Source of the DNA: Cyclobacteriaceae bacterium
GTDB taxonomy: Bacteria; Bacteroidota; Bacteroidia; Cytophagales; Cyclobacteriaceae
Reading direction: 5' to 3'
Length of the DNA: 64,000 nt
Assembly: GCA_028278225.1 (NCBI GenBank)
Contig: JANQEU010000104.1
Span: 310,001-374,000, forward strand
Of this stretch, positions 43,174-53,076 are shown in pieces. Both the position numbers and the translations under genes were made by a program. Below the pieces are notes generated by a model. It saw nothing but the letters and a program-made list of their open reading frames with translations, was not told where the DNA came from and did not search any database. How positions within the stretch are numbered: the first letter of the stretch is position 1; every line of letters starts with the position of its first letter.

Positions 43174-44256
43174 ATGAAATCGATCGTAATTGGATTGATC
43201 CTGATAGGAAACCTGCTGTCTGCACAGGAAAAGAAGCCGGTGAGAATTGGAGTAGTAGGTTTGGTCCATACGCATGTTCACTGGATACTTGGAAGAGAAA
43301 AAACCGGTGATATCGAGATCGTCGGTATTGCCGAGCCCAACCGGGAACTGGCCCAAAGGTATGCGGATCTTCATGGTTATAGCATAGACATCGTCTATCC
43401 ATCCATCGATGAAATGCTGGACAAAACAAAACCGGAAGCGGTCACTGCTTTCAACACCATCTTAGGTCACCTGGAAGTGGTTCAAAAATGTGCACCCAGA
43501 GGCATCCATGTGATGGTGGAAAAGCCATTGGCCATGAAGCTGGAGCATGCATTGGAAATGAAGAGACTGGCGGAGCGGCATGAAATTCACCTTCTTACCA
43601 ACTACGAAACCACGTGGTATCCGACCACTGTGGAAGTATTGAGAATTGCGGACCAGGGCACGCTTGGTTCATTAAATAAAATAGTCGTGAATGATGGTCA
43701 TCAGGGACCCAAAGAGATCGGCGTAAACAAGGAGTTTCTCGACTGGCTAACAGACCCGGCGTATAATGGCGGAGGTGCTTTAACCGACTTCGGTTGCTAT
43801 GGTGCCAACCTTATCACCGCGCTGATGGGGAATCAAAGACCACTGAGCGTCACGGCAGTAACGAATCAGAACAAACCCCATATTTATCCGCTAGTGGAGG
43901 ATGAAGCCACTATCATATTGACCTATCCTAAAACACAAGGCATCATCCAGGCCTCGTGGAACTGGACCTTTAGCAGAAAAGATATGGAAGTTTACGGCAC
44001 GGATGCTTATATAAAAACAATTGACGGCACAAGCATGCGAATAAGGAATTCCGAAAATCAACCGGAAGAGTATATGGAACTGGATCCTCTACCCTCTCCA
44101 CAAAATGACCCGTTTGCCTATTTAGCTGCATTATTAAACGGTGAGATATCACCAAAAGGCGATCTGTCATCACTGGAAAACAACCTGATCGTGATGGAAA
44201 TTCTGGAAGCTGCAAAAAAATCTGCTACATCAGGGAACACTGTCACCCTGGAATGA
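43174..44256 (+). CDS. Secreted Gfo/Idh/MocA family oxidoreductase
   Basis: 360 residues. A short Sec-type leader (MKSIVIGLILIGNLLSAQ) precedes the fold, without the twin arginines of the gene at 18071. RIGVVGLVHTHVHWIL replaces the usual glycine-rich GxGxxG motif (GVVGLVHTH), so cofactor binding may differ. MVEKPLAMKLEHALEM is the EKP motif, and YNGGGALTDFGCYGANL the C-terminal substrate block. Substrate unknown. Single gene, just after the MITE-like element. Confidence 0.85.
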   Translation: MKSIVIGLILIGNLLSAQEKKPVRIGVVGLVHTHVHWILGREKTGDIEIVGIAEPNRELAQRYADLHGYSIDIVYPSIDEMLDKTKPEAVTAFNTILGHLEVVQKCAPRGIHVMVEKPLAMKLEHALEMKRLAERHEIHLLTNYETTWYPTTVEVLRIADQGTLGSLNKIVVNDGHQGPKEIGVNKEFLDWLTDPAYNGGGALTDFGCYGANLITALMGNQRPLSVTAVTNQNKPHIYPLVEDEATIILTYPKTQGIIQASWNWTFSRKDMEVYGTDAYIKTIDGTSMRIRNSENQPEEYMELDPLPSPQNDPFAYLAALLNGEISPKGDLSSLENNLIVMEILEAAKKSATSGNTVTLE

Positions 44257-44312
44257 GTTTTTGGAATGACTCTATTCTTATTTAGAATTGCACTTTAAAC
44301 TAGGATCCACAT

Positions 44313-44834
44313 ATGAATACATCTAAATCAACATTTGTTATCGCTTTTCTCACATCTATAATTTTGGCAGGCTGCGGCGGGTCGGGTTCCACTGAATCTA
44401 CAGAATCAACTGAAACTGCCGCTATCGAATCCACTGAAGAAGTAGTTTCAGATACAGCGTACCTTGTCATAGAAGGGAATGATCTGATGCAATTCAATCT
44501 TGACAAACTGGAGGTGACTGAAGGACAGACAGTAAAACTGACGCTCAAGCATGTTGGTCAGATGTCAGTGGAAGCAATGGGGCACAATTGGGTTTTACTA
44601 CAGTCGGGAACGGATAAGACGGCATTCGGAATGGCAGCAGTCAGTGCTCGTGAGACCGCCTACATTCCCGAGGATATGAAAGAAAGCGTTATTGCAAATA
44701 CTGATGTGATTGGTGGTGGCGAGGAAACGACCATTGTTTTTGATGCACCTAAAATGGGCTATTATGATTTCATTTGTTCTTTCCCGGGGCACTGGGGTGT
44801 CATGCAGGGTACATTTGTAGTTCAACCCAGCTAA
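44313..44834 (+). CDS. azu: Azurin, blue copper lipoprotein
   Basis: 173 residues. The lipobox LAGC places the mature lipid-anchored Cys at 21, followed by a Ser/Thr/Glu linker (SGSTESTESTE). The cupredoxin domain (about 50-172) has MGHNWVLL with the first copper His, and FICSFPGHWGVMQG with Cys, His and Met in the normal Cx4Hx4M spacing. It carries electrons in the periplasm or at the outer membrane, probably to respiratory oxidases or peroxidases. Single gene. Confidence 0.95.
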   Translation: MNTSKSTFVIAFLTSIILAGCGGSGSTESTESTETAAIESTEEVVSDTAYLVIEGNDLMQFNLDKLEVTEGQTVKLTLKHVGQMSVEAMGHNWVLLQSGTDKTAFGMAAVSARETAYIPEDMKESVIANTDVIGGGEETTIVFDAPKMGYYDFICSFPGHWGVMQGTFVVQPS

Positions 44835-44930
44835 TTTGTATACCATTTGAAAAATTATTAAGCTCCTTGTTGAGCTTTCTTGTTGGGTAGATGTAAAAGA
44901 TCACTACATTGGTGTATAACATTTACCATC

Positions 44931-47099
44931 ATGAGATACTTATCGATCACCCTGGCCGTAGTTATTGCTGCATTCGCATGTGAAGGGCCAAAATCAACTG
45001 AATACATGACATCCGGAAATATGCCTGCACCCCCCATAGCTGATAAAGACGACTCCGTCCTGACCATGCATGGAGACACAAGGATAGATCCTTACTTTTG
45101 GATGAGGCTGACAGATGAGCAAAAAAATGCTACTGATCCGGATGAGCAGACACAGAAAGTACTGGACTATCTGAGTGCTGAAAATGAATATACGAAAACC
45201 GTAATGTCACATACGGAAGAACTTCAGGACAAACTTTACGATGAGATCGTTGGCAGAATAAAGCAAACAGACGAATCGGTTCCATACTTCAAGAATGGTT
45301 ACTGGTACTATACCCGGTACGAGGAAGGAAAAGAATACCCTATCTACTGCAGAAAGAAGGGGTCACTGGATAATGATGAGGATATAATGCTCAATGTTAA
45401 TGAGATGGCTGAAGGTTATGAGTATTTCGCGATAAGTGGATTGAGGGTAAGTCATGATAACAAAATATTGGCCTATGGAGAGGATACTTTGAGCCGGAGG
45501 ATTTACACCATTAAGTTCAAGAATCTTGAGACGGGAGATATCCTGGATGATAAACTGGAAAATACACAACCCGGCGGTGCATGGGCAAAGGATAACAAGA
45601 CTTTCTTCTACACCACAAAGAATGAGATCACCCTTCTTTCCGAAAAGGTCTGGAGACACAGGCTTGGAAACTCCCAGGCAGCGGACGAGTTGATGTATCA
45701 GGAGGAAGATGATTCCTATTACATCGGGGCGTATAACTCAAAATCAGGTGACTATGTCATCATTTACAACAGCAGTACGCTAATTAGTGACTACCATATC
45801 TTGCGTGCAGACAACCCTGATGGTGATTTTCAGCAGTTTACTCCTCGTGAAGGGCCTCATGAATACTCCATTGAACACTTCGAAGACAAATTTTATATTG
45901 TCACTAATTGGGATGCCACAAATTTCCGGCTGATGGAGACGCCTGCTGTCTCCACGGAAAAGCAAAACTGGAAGGAAGTAATTCCCCATCGTGAAAACAC
46001 CCTTCTGAACGATATTGAAGTATTCCGGGATTACCTGGTAGTACAGGAAAGGGCCAATGCGCTCACCCATCTCCGGATAATCAATCAAAAAACAAAAGAA
46101 GAACATTACCTTGATTTTGGCGAACCCGCCTATGTGGTATATTCATCGACAAACCCCGAATTCAACACTCAAAAATTACGATACGGATATTCTTCATTGA
46201 CCACTCCCAGTTCCACCTTTGACTATGATATGGGAACCAGAGAAAAGGAACTTAAAAAGCAACAGGAAGTAGTGGGTGGCCACAATCCGCAGGATTACGT
46301 AACCGAGCGGCTCTGGGCCGAAGCGAGAGATGGCGTGAAGGTCCCTGTTTCACTGGTATATAAGAAAGGTTTGCAAAAAGATGGCAATGCGCCTATGGTG
46401 CTGTATTCCTACGGCTCATACGGCTCATCCACTGATCCCTGGTTTAGCTCTCCGCGACTGAGTTTGCTGGACAGAGGGTTTATATGGGCCATCGCACATA
46501 TAAGAGGTGGCCAGGAAATGGGGCGGCAATGGTATGACGATGGCAAAATGTTCAAGAAAAAGAACACCTTCCGTGATTTCATCGACTGCGGAAAATTTCT
46601 GATCAATGAAAAATATACTTCTGCGGATCACCTTTATGCGTATGGCGGAAGCGCCGGTGGACTACTGATGGGAGCGGCGGTAAACATGTCTCCGGAAACT
46701 TTCAATGGTGTCATAGCCGCGGTTCCTTTTGTCGATGTGGTTTCAACCATGCTGGATGAAAACATCCCTTTGACCTCCAACGAATTTGATGAATGGGGAA
46801 ATCCAAAAACCCTTGAGTCTTATGAGTATATGTTATCTTATTCTCCTTATGACCAGGTGGCGGAGCAGGATTATCCCAACATGCTTGTTACAACCGGTCT
46901 GTTTGACTCGCAGGTTCAGTATTGGGAGCCTGCGAAATGGGTGGCTAAGCTGAGAGATAAGAAAACGGATGACAACATCCTGATCCTGGATACGGAAATG
47001 GAAACCGGACACGGCGGTGCATCCGGGCGTTTCAAGCGATATAGACGAACAGCGCTCCAATATGCATTTTTCCTCTCGCTGGAAGGCATAAACAACTGA
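44931..47099 (+). CDS. ptrB: Oligopeptidase B, S9 family serine protease
   Basis: 722 residues from the ATG at 44931; an upstream ATG (44880) would hide the lipoprotein leader MRYLSITLAVVIAAFAC. An N-terminal beta-propeller (about 40-430) and an alpha/beta-hydrolase domain follow. The nucleophile is YGGSAGGLLMGAA, the Asp and His lie in TTGLFDSQVQY and ETGHGGASGRF. It cleaves short peptides after basic residues. Being lipid-anchored and exported is a known variation in Bacteroidota, compared with the cytoplasmic enteric enzyme. Confidence 0.94.
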   Translation: MRYLSITLAVVIAAFACEGPKSTEYMTSGNMPAPPIADKDDSVLTMHGDTRIDPYFWMRLTDEQKNATDPDEQTQKVLDYLSAENEYTKTVMSHTEELQDKLYDEIVGRIKQTDESVPYFKNGYWYYTRYEEGKEYPIYCRKKGSLDNDEDIMLNVNEMAEGYEYFAISGLRVSHDNKILAYGEDTLSRRIYTIKFKNLETGDILDDKLENTQPGGAWAKDNKTFFYTTKNEITLLSEKVWRHRLGNSQAADELMYQEEDDSYYIGAYNSKSGDYVIIYNSSTLISDYHILRADNPDGDFQQFTPREGPHEYSIEHFEDKFYIVTNWDATNFRLMETPAVSTEKQNWKEVIPHRENTLLNDIEVFRDYLVVQERANALTHLRIINQKTKEEHYLDFGEPAYVVYSSTNPEFNTQKLRYGYSSLTTPSSTFDYDMGTREKELKKQQEVVGGHNPQDYVTERLWAEARDGVKVPVSLVYKKGLQKDGNAPMVLYSYGSYGSSTDPWFSSPRLSLLDRGFIWAIAHIRGGQEMGRQWYDDGKMFKKKNTFRDFIDCGKFLINEKYTSADHLYAYGGSAGGLLMGAAVNMSPETFNGVIAAVPFVDVVSTMLDENIPLTSNEFDEWGNPKTLESYEYMLSYSPYDQVAEQDYPNMLVTTGLFDSQVQYWEPAKWVAKLRDKKTDDNILILDTEMETGHGGASGRFKRYRRTALQYAFFLSLEGINN

Positions 47100-47129
47100 A
47101 CAGGCTACTACCATAATTAAAAGTACATC

Positions 47130-48038
47130 ATGAAAAAAGCATTTACCTTTCTTATGCTGGCTATACCCCTGATCCTTGCGGCACAAAGGGACTGGGATGC
47201 CATTGAAATCAAAACTAACCCGATTAATGACCGCATCAGTTACCTCGAAGGAAGTGGCGGTAATATCGGGGTCCTCCATGGCCCGGAAGGGATCATGATC
47301 GTGGATGACCAATATGCGCAACTCAGTGAGAAGATCAGAATAGCCCTTAGTGAGCTTTCAGGATCGGACTTGAGATTCATACTGAATACACATTACCATG
47401 GGGATCACACAGGTGGTAATGAAAACCTTTCGAAAGATGGAGCAACCATTGTCGCACATGAGAATGTCCGGAAAAGACTGGGAACCACTTTCTACAGTGA
47501 CTTGTGGGAACGGGATATTGAAGCGAAACCAGAATCCTTCTGGCCAATTGTCACATTCAAAAGTGAGCTAACTTTTTACCTGAACGGAGAGGAAATCCAA
47601 ATCATCCATATCCCTGAGGCACATACGGATGGTGATATACTGATTCACTTCAAAAGCAGTAATATCCTCCATACCGGAGACGCTTTTGTAAGGTATGGTT
47701 ACCCTTTCATAGATGTTGCTGCCGGTGGCACCATGGATGGATTTATAAAGGCCCAGGAAAAGATCCTGGAAGTAGCAGATGCCGATACGAAGATCATTCC
47801 GGGACATGGCCAGATATCATCAATAGCGGATGTCAAAGAATTAAAACAAATGCTCGAGGAGACCAGGAAGATTGTCTTCGAAATGAAAGTTGCCAGAAAA
47901 TCCCTGAATGATTGCATATCTGCCAAACCACTGGCGGATTATCATGAGCGATGGAACGGAAGTTTCATTACTTCAGATCTGTTTGTCCGAATAATTTATG
48001 AATCGATCAAAATCGGAGTGGTAAAAGGGAAGAAGTGA
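47130..48038 (+). CDS. MBL-fold metallo-hydrolase
   Basis: 302 residues with a signal peptide (about 1-18, ending LAAQ). The metal motif NTHYHGDHTGGNENL is followed by HIPEAHTDGDILIHF and HTGDAFV for the other ligands and IIPGHGQ near the end. This is the secreted beta-lactamase-like fold found in many Bacteroidota; substrates include quorum-sensing lactones, beta-lactams and sulfonates. Position gives no further clue. Ends 79 bp before the convergent amidohydrolase stop. Confidence 0.9.
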   Translation: MKKAFTFLMLAIPLILAAQRDWDAIEIKTNPINDRISYLEGSGGNIGVLHGPEGIMIVDDQYAQLSEKIRIALSELSGSDLRFILNTHYHGDHTGGNENLSKDGATIVAHENVRKRLGTTFYSDLWERDIEAKPESFWPIVTFKSELTFYLNGEEIQIIHIPEAHTDGDILIHFKSSNILHTGDAFVRYGYPFIDVAAGGTMDGFIKAQEKILEVADADTKIIPGHGQISSIADVKELKQMLEETRKIVFEMKVARKSLNDCISAKPLADYHERWNGSFITSDLFVRIIYESIKIGVVKGKK

Positions 48039-48041
48039 TAC

Positions 48042-48114
48042 GGGTTGCGGGTTGCGGGTTGCGGGTTGCGAGTTGCGGGTTGAATTCAACTGGAAAACTC
48101 GCAACCCGCAACCC
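48042..48114. repeat. Heptad GGGTTGC repeats with inverted copy (convergent intergenic)
   Basis: Four GGGTTGC heptads, a GAGTTGC variant and a partial unit (48042-48082), followed after a 25-base gap by the inverted sequence at 48098-48114. The 17-bp arms (48056-48072 and 48098-48114) match perfectly and can form a hairpin between two convergent stops, perhaps a bidirectional terminator. The same heptad is at 22128-22181. Confidence 0.85.
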
Positions 48115-48116
48115 AG

Positions 48117-49442
48117 TCATTTCACCCTCTCACCGTGTTTAATGACAATATCAACATCCTGCAGCAAACTGATATATCGTAATACATCACCTTTGACAGC
48201 AATAATATCGGCATATTTCCCCTCACTGACTGTCCCATACTCGTCATCGACACCCATCATCTTTGCAGGCCAGTACGTCGCTGCCTTTATGGTGTAGATC
48301 GGATCAAAGCCAAATTCATTGACCCAGACATCCAATTCATTCCAGGTGGATTGTATATGAAATTTCATGGGAATCCCACTGTCCGTTCCCGTCATTATCA
48401 CGACTCCGGCCTCTCTCAGCTGATTTACTTTTCTCTCAAGCGTGGGCCGTCTGATAGGTGTAAGTTGAAAATACGGAAGCCTTTCGGGATATTGAAATGA
48501 CTGCCTGATATCCTGAATGATAGAATCCGGCAATCCCAGATGCCATTTATCCGTGTCCAGTTTTTCGGGGTTATCCCTGACATATTCATAATTGTATAAA
48601 CCTTCAACCGTAGGCGTCCAGTACAGCGGCCCAAGATTCATCTGGGCTGTGCGCTCCCTGATCATTTCCATCACGTCAGCGGGATACTCCGGCGCGGATG
48701 ATAATCCCGTATGCTCGAAGCAATCCACACCGGCCAGCAGACCCCTCCTAATTTCTTCGGGCCTGTGGGCGTGTGCTACGACGGTCAGATTATTCTTATG
48801 AGCTTCATCCACTACGGCCTTAACCTCCGCCATTGTCATCTGATCCTGGTCGATCAGTTTGATACAGTCTACTCCTGCGTCTGCCAGACGTTTTACCTTT
48901 TCCCTGGCATCCTTCTCTCCATTCACTCCCCATCTGAATTGCTCAGTGCCAGGATAGGGTTCGTTTTGAATGAAAGGTCCGGACATGTACATGGTAGGTC
49001 CGGGTATTTCTCCACGATTTATAGCATCCCTTACGGCAAGACTCTCTTTCAAAGGTCCTCCCAGGTCCCTCGCGCTGGTCACACCAGCCATGAGTAACTG
49101 ATGTGCTGACGCAGGCATTATCACCTTCTCAAACAAAGGAGGGTATGTTTTGTCCCAATGGCCATAATCAGCATGACCATTGATCATGAGATGCACGTGC
49201 ATGTCCCACAACCCGGGCAACACGCTCATTCCTTCGGTTGAAATTATTTCCGCACCCTCGGGGATCTCTAACTTTCCCATCTCCCCCACTGCCTTTATTT
49301 TCTTACCATCAATGATGATAACACTATTTTGGATCGGGGTGGATCCGAATCCGTCAATCAGTGTTCCTCCCACCAGTGCTTTGACCTGGGCAAAGGCGGG
49401 CATCATAATGATCAGGATCAGAATTGAAAACAGGTATCTCAT
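48117..49442 (-). CDS. Secreted amidohydrolase
   Basis: 441 residues with a signal peptide (about 1-18, ending AFAQ). GLWDMHVHLMINGH gives the HxH metal motif of the amidohydrolase superfamily; VVAHAHRPEEIRRGLLAGVDCFEHTG supplies two further His, and MTGTDSGIP the catalytic Asp. Imidazolonepropionase-like and prolidase-like branches have this layout. Substrate unknown; such enzymes often act on dipeptides or cyclic amides. Convergent with the MBL gene. Confidence 0.9.
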   Translation of the reverse strand: MRYLFSILILIIMMPAFAQVKALVGGTLIDGFGSTPIQNSVIIIDGKKIKAVGEMGKLEIPEGAEIISTEGMSVLPGLWDMHVHLMINGHADYGHWDKTYPPLFEKVIMPASAHQLLMAGVTSARDLGGPLKESLAVRDAINRGEIPGPTMYMSGPFIQNEPYPGTEQFRWGVNGEKDAREKVKRLADAGVDCIKLIDQDQMTMAEVKAVVDEAHKNNLTVVAHAHRPEEIRRGLLAGVDCFEHTGLSSAPEYPADVMEMIRERTAQMNLGPLYWTPTVEGLYNYEYVRDNPEKLDTDKWHLGLPDSIIQDIRQSFQYPERLPYFQLTPIRRPTLERKVNQLREAGVVIMTGTDSGIPMKFHIQSTWNELDVWVNEFGFDPIYTIKAATYWPAKMMGVDDEYGTVSEGKYADIIAVKGDVLRYISLLQDVDIVIKHGERVK

Positions 49443-49514
49443 GGGCTTGTGATTTTGCCCACAAGATAACGAATAGATCCATTTGATCTATCTCGAAGAA
49501 TCAAATGGGAGCAT

Positions 49515-50687
49515 TTACTTCTTACCGGGTCCCTGGAACTTGTCCAGGATTTTTTCCATGTGCTTCCCGGCTGCTTCTCTCCCTCCTAGCCCGTAAGCCA
49601 AAGCAATGGTCACTGCAAGTGATCCAAGGGTGAGGCCAAAGGCAAGTTCCACAATACTGTTTGCAATACCCATTGTCCTCAGGGCAATTGCCAGAAACAG
49701 TCCCAAAATACCGATCCTGGCAATGGAGGCAATGTACTTATTATTCTCAGACTTAATAAGGGCCTTGTGAACCAACGTGCCGATTGAATTTCCAATCACC
49801 ATAATGATCAGTCCGAATAATATGCTACCGGAAAGGTTAAGTATGGAATACAGGATGGTGGTGAGCTGATCAAACCCGAGCATCTCAACTCCTGATACAA
49901 TACCAAAGAAAACGACAAAGAAGAAAGCGATATTGGCCAGAATACCTGATAACGAACTGTCACCTAACATCGTCAGTTGAAGTTTCTCAGTCAGTTTATC
50001 AGTCCCGAGATTCTTCAACAGATCCCTTAAGAATCCACTTACAAAACGTCCTCCTATTACCGACAGGACAACAATCAAAATTGCTCCGATAATACTTGGA
50101 ATGGCATCCATCAATTGATGCAGAATATTGTTAACTGGAGTGGTGACAGACTCAAGGTGAAGCGTATCCAGTGCCTCAATAATGAAAAGAATGAATATTA
50201 CCAGAAAGACAACCTGCTGAATAAAGTAAATAAGTTTATCGGTCTCCTTAAATCCTACGGTAATGGCAAACCGGTCAATTACACTACCTGCCATTTTTAC
50301 CAGATTGGAAACAAATTTCGCGATGAGGTACCCTATAAATGCCGTTGCCACACCAGCTATGATATTTGGAATGTAGGTCAGGAATTTGTTGAGCATGTTG
50401 TTGATAGGATCCAGCACATAGCTCACACCCAGCATCTCCAGAACAACCAGCAAAATGACCACCATAAACAGGTAGTACACCAGGTTCGCAATGAATTTAT
50501 TGGTGTCAACGATGGTATTACCTAATAATCGCTCATCCCACTCCGTCCGTTTCATTAACCTGTGTACAATCTTGCGGAGTACAAGGGCAACAAGCCATCC
50601 AAGAATGAGGACGACAATGGCGCCGAGGATCGGTGGTAAATAGCCAGTGACTAGTTCGATAAGATTTTGCAAAAAATCTGGTAACAT
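49515..50687 (-). CDS. Mechanosensitive ion channel-like protein (conserved TM-helix family)
   Basis: 390 residues with three or four repeats of a long amphipathic TM helix, for instance LPPILGAIVVLILGWLVALVL, IPNIIAGVATAFIGYLIAKFV and IPSIIGAILIVVLSVIGGRFV. Each repeat begins with a Pro-Ile and ends in a charged stretch, as in the TM_helix (PF05552-type) proteins of the CmpX group. The C-terminal part (VELAFGLTLGSLAVTIALAYGLGGREAAGKHME) is the conserved glycine-rich helix. Inner membrane; likely an osmotic-stress channel. Confidence 0.87.
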   Translation of the reverse strand: MLPDFLQNLIELVTGYLPPILGAIVVLILGWLVALVLRKIVHRLMKRTEWDERLLGNTIVDTNKFIANLVYYLFMVVILLVVLEMLGVSYVLDPINNMLNKFLTYIPNIIAGVATAFIGYLIAKFVSNLVKMAGSVIDRFAITVGFKETDKLIYFIQQVVFLVIFILFIIEALDTLHLESVTTPVNNILHQLMDAIPSIIGAILIVVLSVIGGRFVSGFLRDLLKNLGTDKLTEKLQLTMLGDSSLSGILANIAFFFVVFFGIVSGVEMLGFDQLTTILYSILNLSGSILFGLIIMVIGNSIGTLVHKALIKSENNKYIASIARIGILGLFLAIALRTMGIANSIVELAFGLTLGSLAVTIALAYGLGGREAAGKHMEKILDKFQGPGKK

Positions 50688-50845
50688 TGGATTACTGATT
50701 AAAGATGAAAACTTAATGTAGTCAAAAAAAGTATTTTATTTCAAATATGCCGCCATTAGTTTAATATATCCAAAACCTCAATCAGTTATATCAACACAAC
50801 ACAACAACCTGAATTATTATATTTGAAGTTTTTAACAGCCTCTAT

Positions 50846-51427
50846 ATGAAATACATACTATCAGTTTTCCTCCTTTTGTTTTTTAGTTTAGCCAATGCTC
50901 AGTTATTTGGGAATTTGAGTGACGATCGAGACGGGCAGACCTACAAAACCGTAATATTCAAGTTGCCCACCGTTGCTGAGGTAGGCATTGAGAGAGAATG
51001 GATGGCCGAAAACCTGAACTTCAAAATCGATCAATCCTTTTGCTATAAGGGGATTGATGCTTATTGTGAAAAATTCGGCCGGGTTTACAATTACGATGCA
51101 GCTCTGGCCGCCTGCCCTGACGGATGGCGTGTGCCAACTGCAAAAGATTGGTTCCAGCTTTTCGACCTTTACGGCGGAATACACAATGCCGGCCAATCGG
51201 TTTATGAAGGTGGCAAAAGCAAACTGAATTTACAGTATGGCGGTTTCGGTGAACCCGGCGGCTATTGGCATGGAGTCGGCAAGGAAGGATATTACTGGGA
51301 TTCGGAAGAAAAGTCGGCGGAACAAGCCGGCCTGATTATCATACACGAGGGTACACGGGAGATCTTTCATGACAGATCTGCCAAGTATCATCTGAATGCA
51401 GTCCGCTGTATCAAAGAGACCGACTAA
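50846..51427 (+). CDS. FISUMP-domain secreted protein
   Basis: 193 residues, signal peptide at 1-18 (ending ANAQ). DRDGQTYKTVIF, EWMAENLNF, CPDGWRVPTAKDWFQLFDLYGG and YHLNAVRCIKE are the ordered blocks of the Fibrobacter succinogenes major paralogous (FISUMP) domain, known from surface proteins of Bacteroidota and Fibrobacteres. The fold carries a C-type-lectin-like look; a binding role is likely, ligand unknown. Single domain. Confidence 0.88.
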   Translation: MKYILSVFLLLFFSLANAQLFGNLSDDRDGQTYKTVIFKLPTVAEVGIEREWMAENLNFKIDQSFCYKGIDAYCEKFGRVYNYDAALAACPDGWRVPTAKDWFQLFDLYGGIHNAGQSVYEGGKSKLNLQYGGFGEPGGYWHGVGKEGYYWDSEEKSAEQAGLIIIHEGTREIFHDRSAKYHLNAVRCIKETD

Positions 51428-51507
51428 AAACACCCTCAATTATTCTAGCTAGATAGCCTTCAGCTCAGTTTTGATCCCCATCACGGATCAAATTGATGTT
51501 TATTCGT

Positions 51508-51539
51508 ATGAACAATGATTTATATCATCATATGTTCAT
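51508..51539. promoter_or_regulatory. Nested inverted repeat upstream of the FadL gene
   Basis: ATGAACA and TGTTCAT flank an inner ATGAT/ATCAT pair. The element lies 55 bp before the chosen ATG (51594) and might be an operator or a leader hairpin. Confidence 0.3.
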
Positions 51540-51593
51540 TCGATCAAGTATAGTTTCGTGAAAACTAATTGGAATTACTTCCAGGCTAACGTA

Positions 51594-52928
51594 ATGAAAA
51601 ATCTCAGTAACAAAAATCCCCTATTTACTATCCTCTTTTTGGTATTCATTTTTACAGGCTCAAGCCTTTATGCCACCAACGGTTATTTCAGCCATGGCTA
51701 TGGTGTAAGGTACAAAAGCATGGCTGGCGCCGGAGTTGCTATTTCGTTCAGCACCTTAGGCTCAGCGACTAATCCTGCAGGATTGGTTTACCTTGGCAAT
51801 CGATACGATGTGAACATCGGGTTGTTCAACCCAAACCGGGAGTTCACGGTGACCGGCAACCCGTCAGGATTTGATGGCACATTCGGTCTTGCGCCGGGAA
51901 CGGTCGAAAGTGACAAGCCCTACTTCATCATACCGTCAATCGGAGCAAACTGGGCCATCGATAATAATAGTTCGATAGGCATAGCAATCTACGGAAATGG
52001 CGGCATGAACACGGAATACCCGTCCGTACAGGGTCCCAGCGGTGAAGTTGGTATTTTCGGTGGAACTTTCCCTACCGGCGTCAACCTGGCGCAATTATTT
52101 GTCAACGCCACATACTCAAGAAAACTTGGTGAAAATCACAGCGTTGGCCTTTCAGCAATATTTGCTTACCAGATGTTCGAAGCAACCGGTCTGGAAGCTT
52201 TCGCGAACTTCTCTAGTGATGCCACAAAACTTACAGGAAACGACACTGATAATTCGACCGGATTCGGATTCAGGATCGGTTACATGGGTGAAATTGCCAC
52301 AGGACTCAGGATCGGGGCTTCCTACCAAAGCCAACTATTCATGAGTGAATTTGAAGAGTATGCAGGTCTGTTCGCTGAGCAAGGCGGATTTAATATACCG
52401 TCTTCATGGACGGCAGGCCTTTCATATGAAGTGTCTGACTGGTTATTTGCCTTTGATGTACAGCAGATCCTGTATAGTGATGTAAAGTCTATTGCCAACG
52501 TTATCGATCCTACCGCCCTGCCGCCTGCATTTCCTGATGGAGCAGGCGGATTTACGCCAAACCCCAATCAGGTTCCACTTGGGGACAATGATGGTTCAGG
52601 ATTCGGATGGGAAGATATGATGGTTTTTAAATTCGGAACCCAATTCAGCGGAGTGGATACCTGGAAATTCAGAGGTGGTTATTCATTCGGTTCACAACCC
52701 ATTCCTGAAAGTGAAATGCTCTTTAATATCCTTGCGCCCGGAGTAATTGAACAGCATGCAACATTTGGATTCTCAAAGGCCCTGAATGAGAAAAATGAAG
52801 TAAGTTTTGCCTTTATGTATGCTTTCTCCAATGATATCAGTGGCCCGAATCGTTTCGAAGCACCCGATCAGCAAACCATAGAACTCAAAATGAATCAGCT
52901 GGAATTCGAGTTGGGATTCTCGTTCTGA
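51594..52928 (+). CDS. FadL/OmpP1-type outer-membrane transport protein
   Basis: 444 residues from the ATG at 51594, where MKNLSNKNPLFTILFLVFIF starts a clear signal peptide; a GTG 12 codons earlier is possible. The N-terminal NGYFSHGYGVRYKSMAGAGVAISFS is the plug-domain start of this family, and a 14-strand barrel follows, ending NQLEFELGFSF with a C-terminal Phe. It takes up long-chain fatty acids or aromatic hydrocarbons across the outer membrane. Single gene with a terminator at 52956. Confidence 0.9.
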   Translation: MKNLSNKNPLFTILFLVFIFTGSSLYATNGYFSHGYGVRYKSMAGAGVAISFSTLGSATNPAGLVYLGNRYDVNIGLFNPNREFTVTGNPSGFDGTFGLAPGTVESDKPYFIIPSIGANWAIDNNSSIGIAIYGNGGMNTEYPSVQGPSGEVGIFGGTFPTGVNLAQLFVNATYSRKLGENHSVGLSAIFAYQMFEATGLEAFANFSSDATKLTGNDTDNSTGFGFRIGYMGEIATGLRIGASYQSQLFMSEFEEYAGLFAEQGGFNIPSSWTAGLSYEVSDWLFAFDVQQILYSDVKSIANVIDPTALPPAFPDGAGGFTPNPNQVPLGDNDGSGFGWEDMMVFKFGTQFSGVDTWKFRGGYSFGSQPIPESEMLFNILAPGVIEQHATFGFSKALNEKNEVSFAFMYAFSNDISGPNRFEAPDQQTIELKMNQLEFELGFSF

Positions 52929-52955
52929 TTACCAACCATAGTTTCTTTACCAAAG

Positions 52956-52982
52956 CGCCGGAGAACCTTCGGCGTTTTTTTT
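52956..52982 (+). terminator. Intrinsic terminator of the FadL gene
   Basis: CGCCG and CGGCG pair, extended by three more pairs including a G-T wobble, around a three-base loop. Eight T follow directly. It begins 28 bp after the stop. Confidence 0.85.
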
Positions 52983-53076
52983 GAGTCGAGTCTTTAGCAG
53001 GTATCCCGGGCAAATGGGTGATGCCATTTTAAAAATAAAAAAGTTATTTTCGGTAAAGTGATTTCCTGAAGTAATC

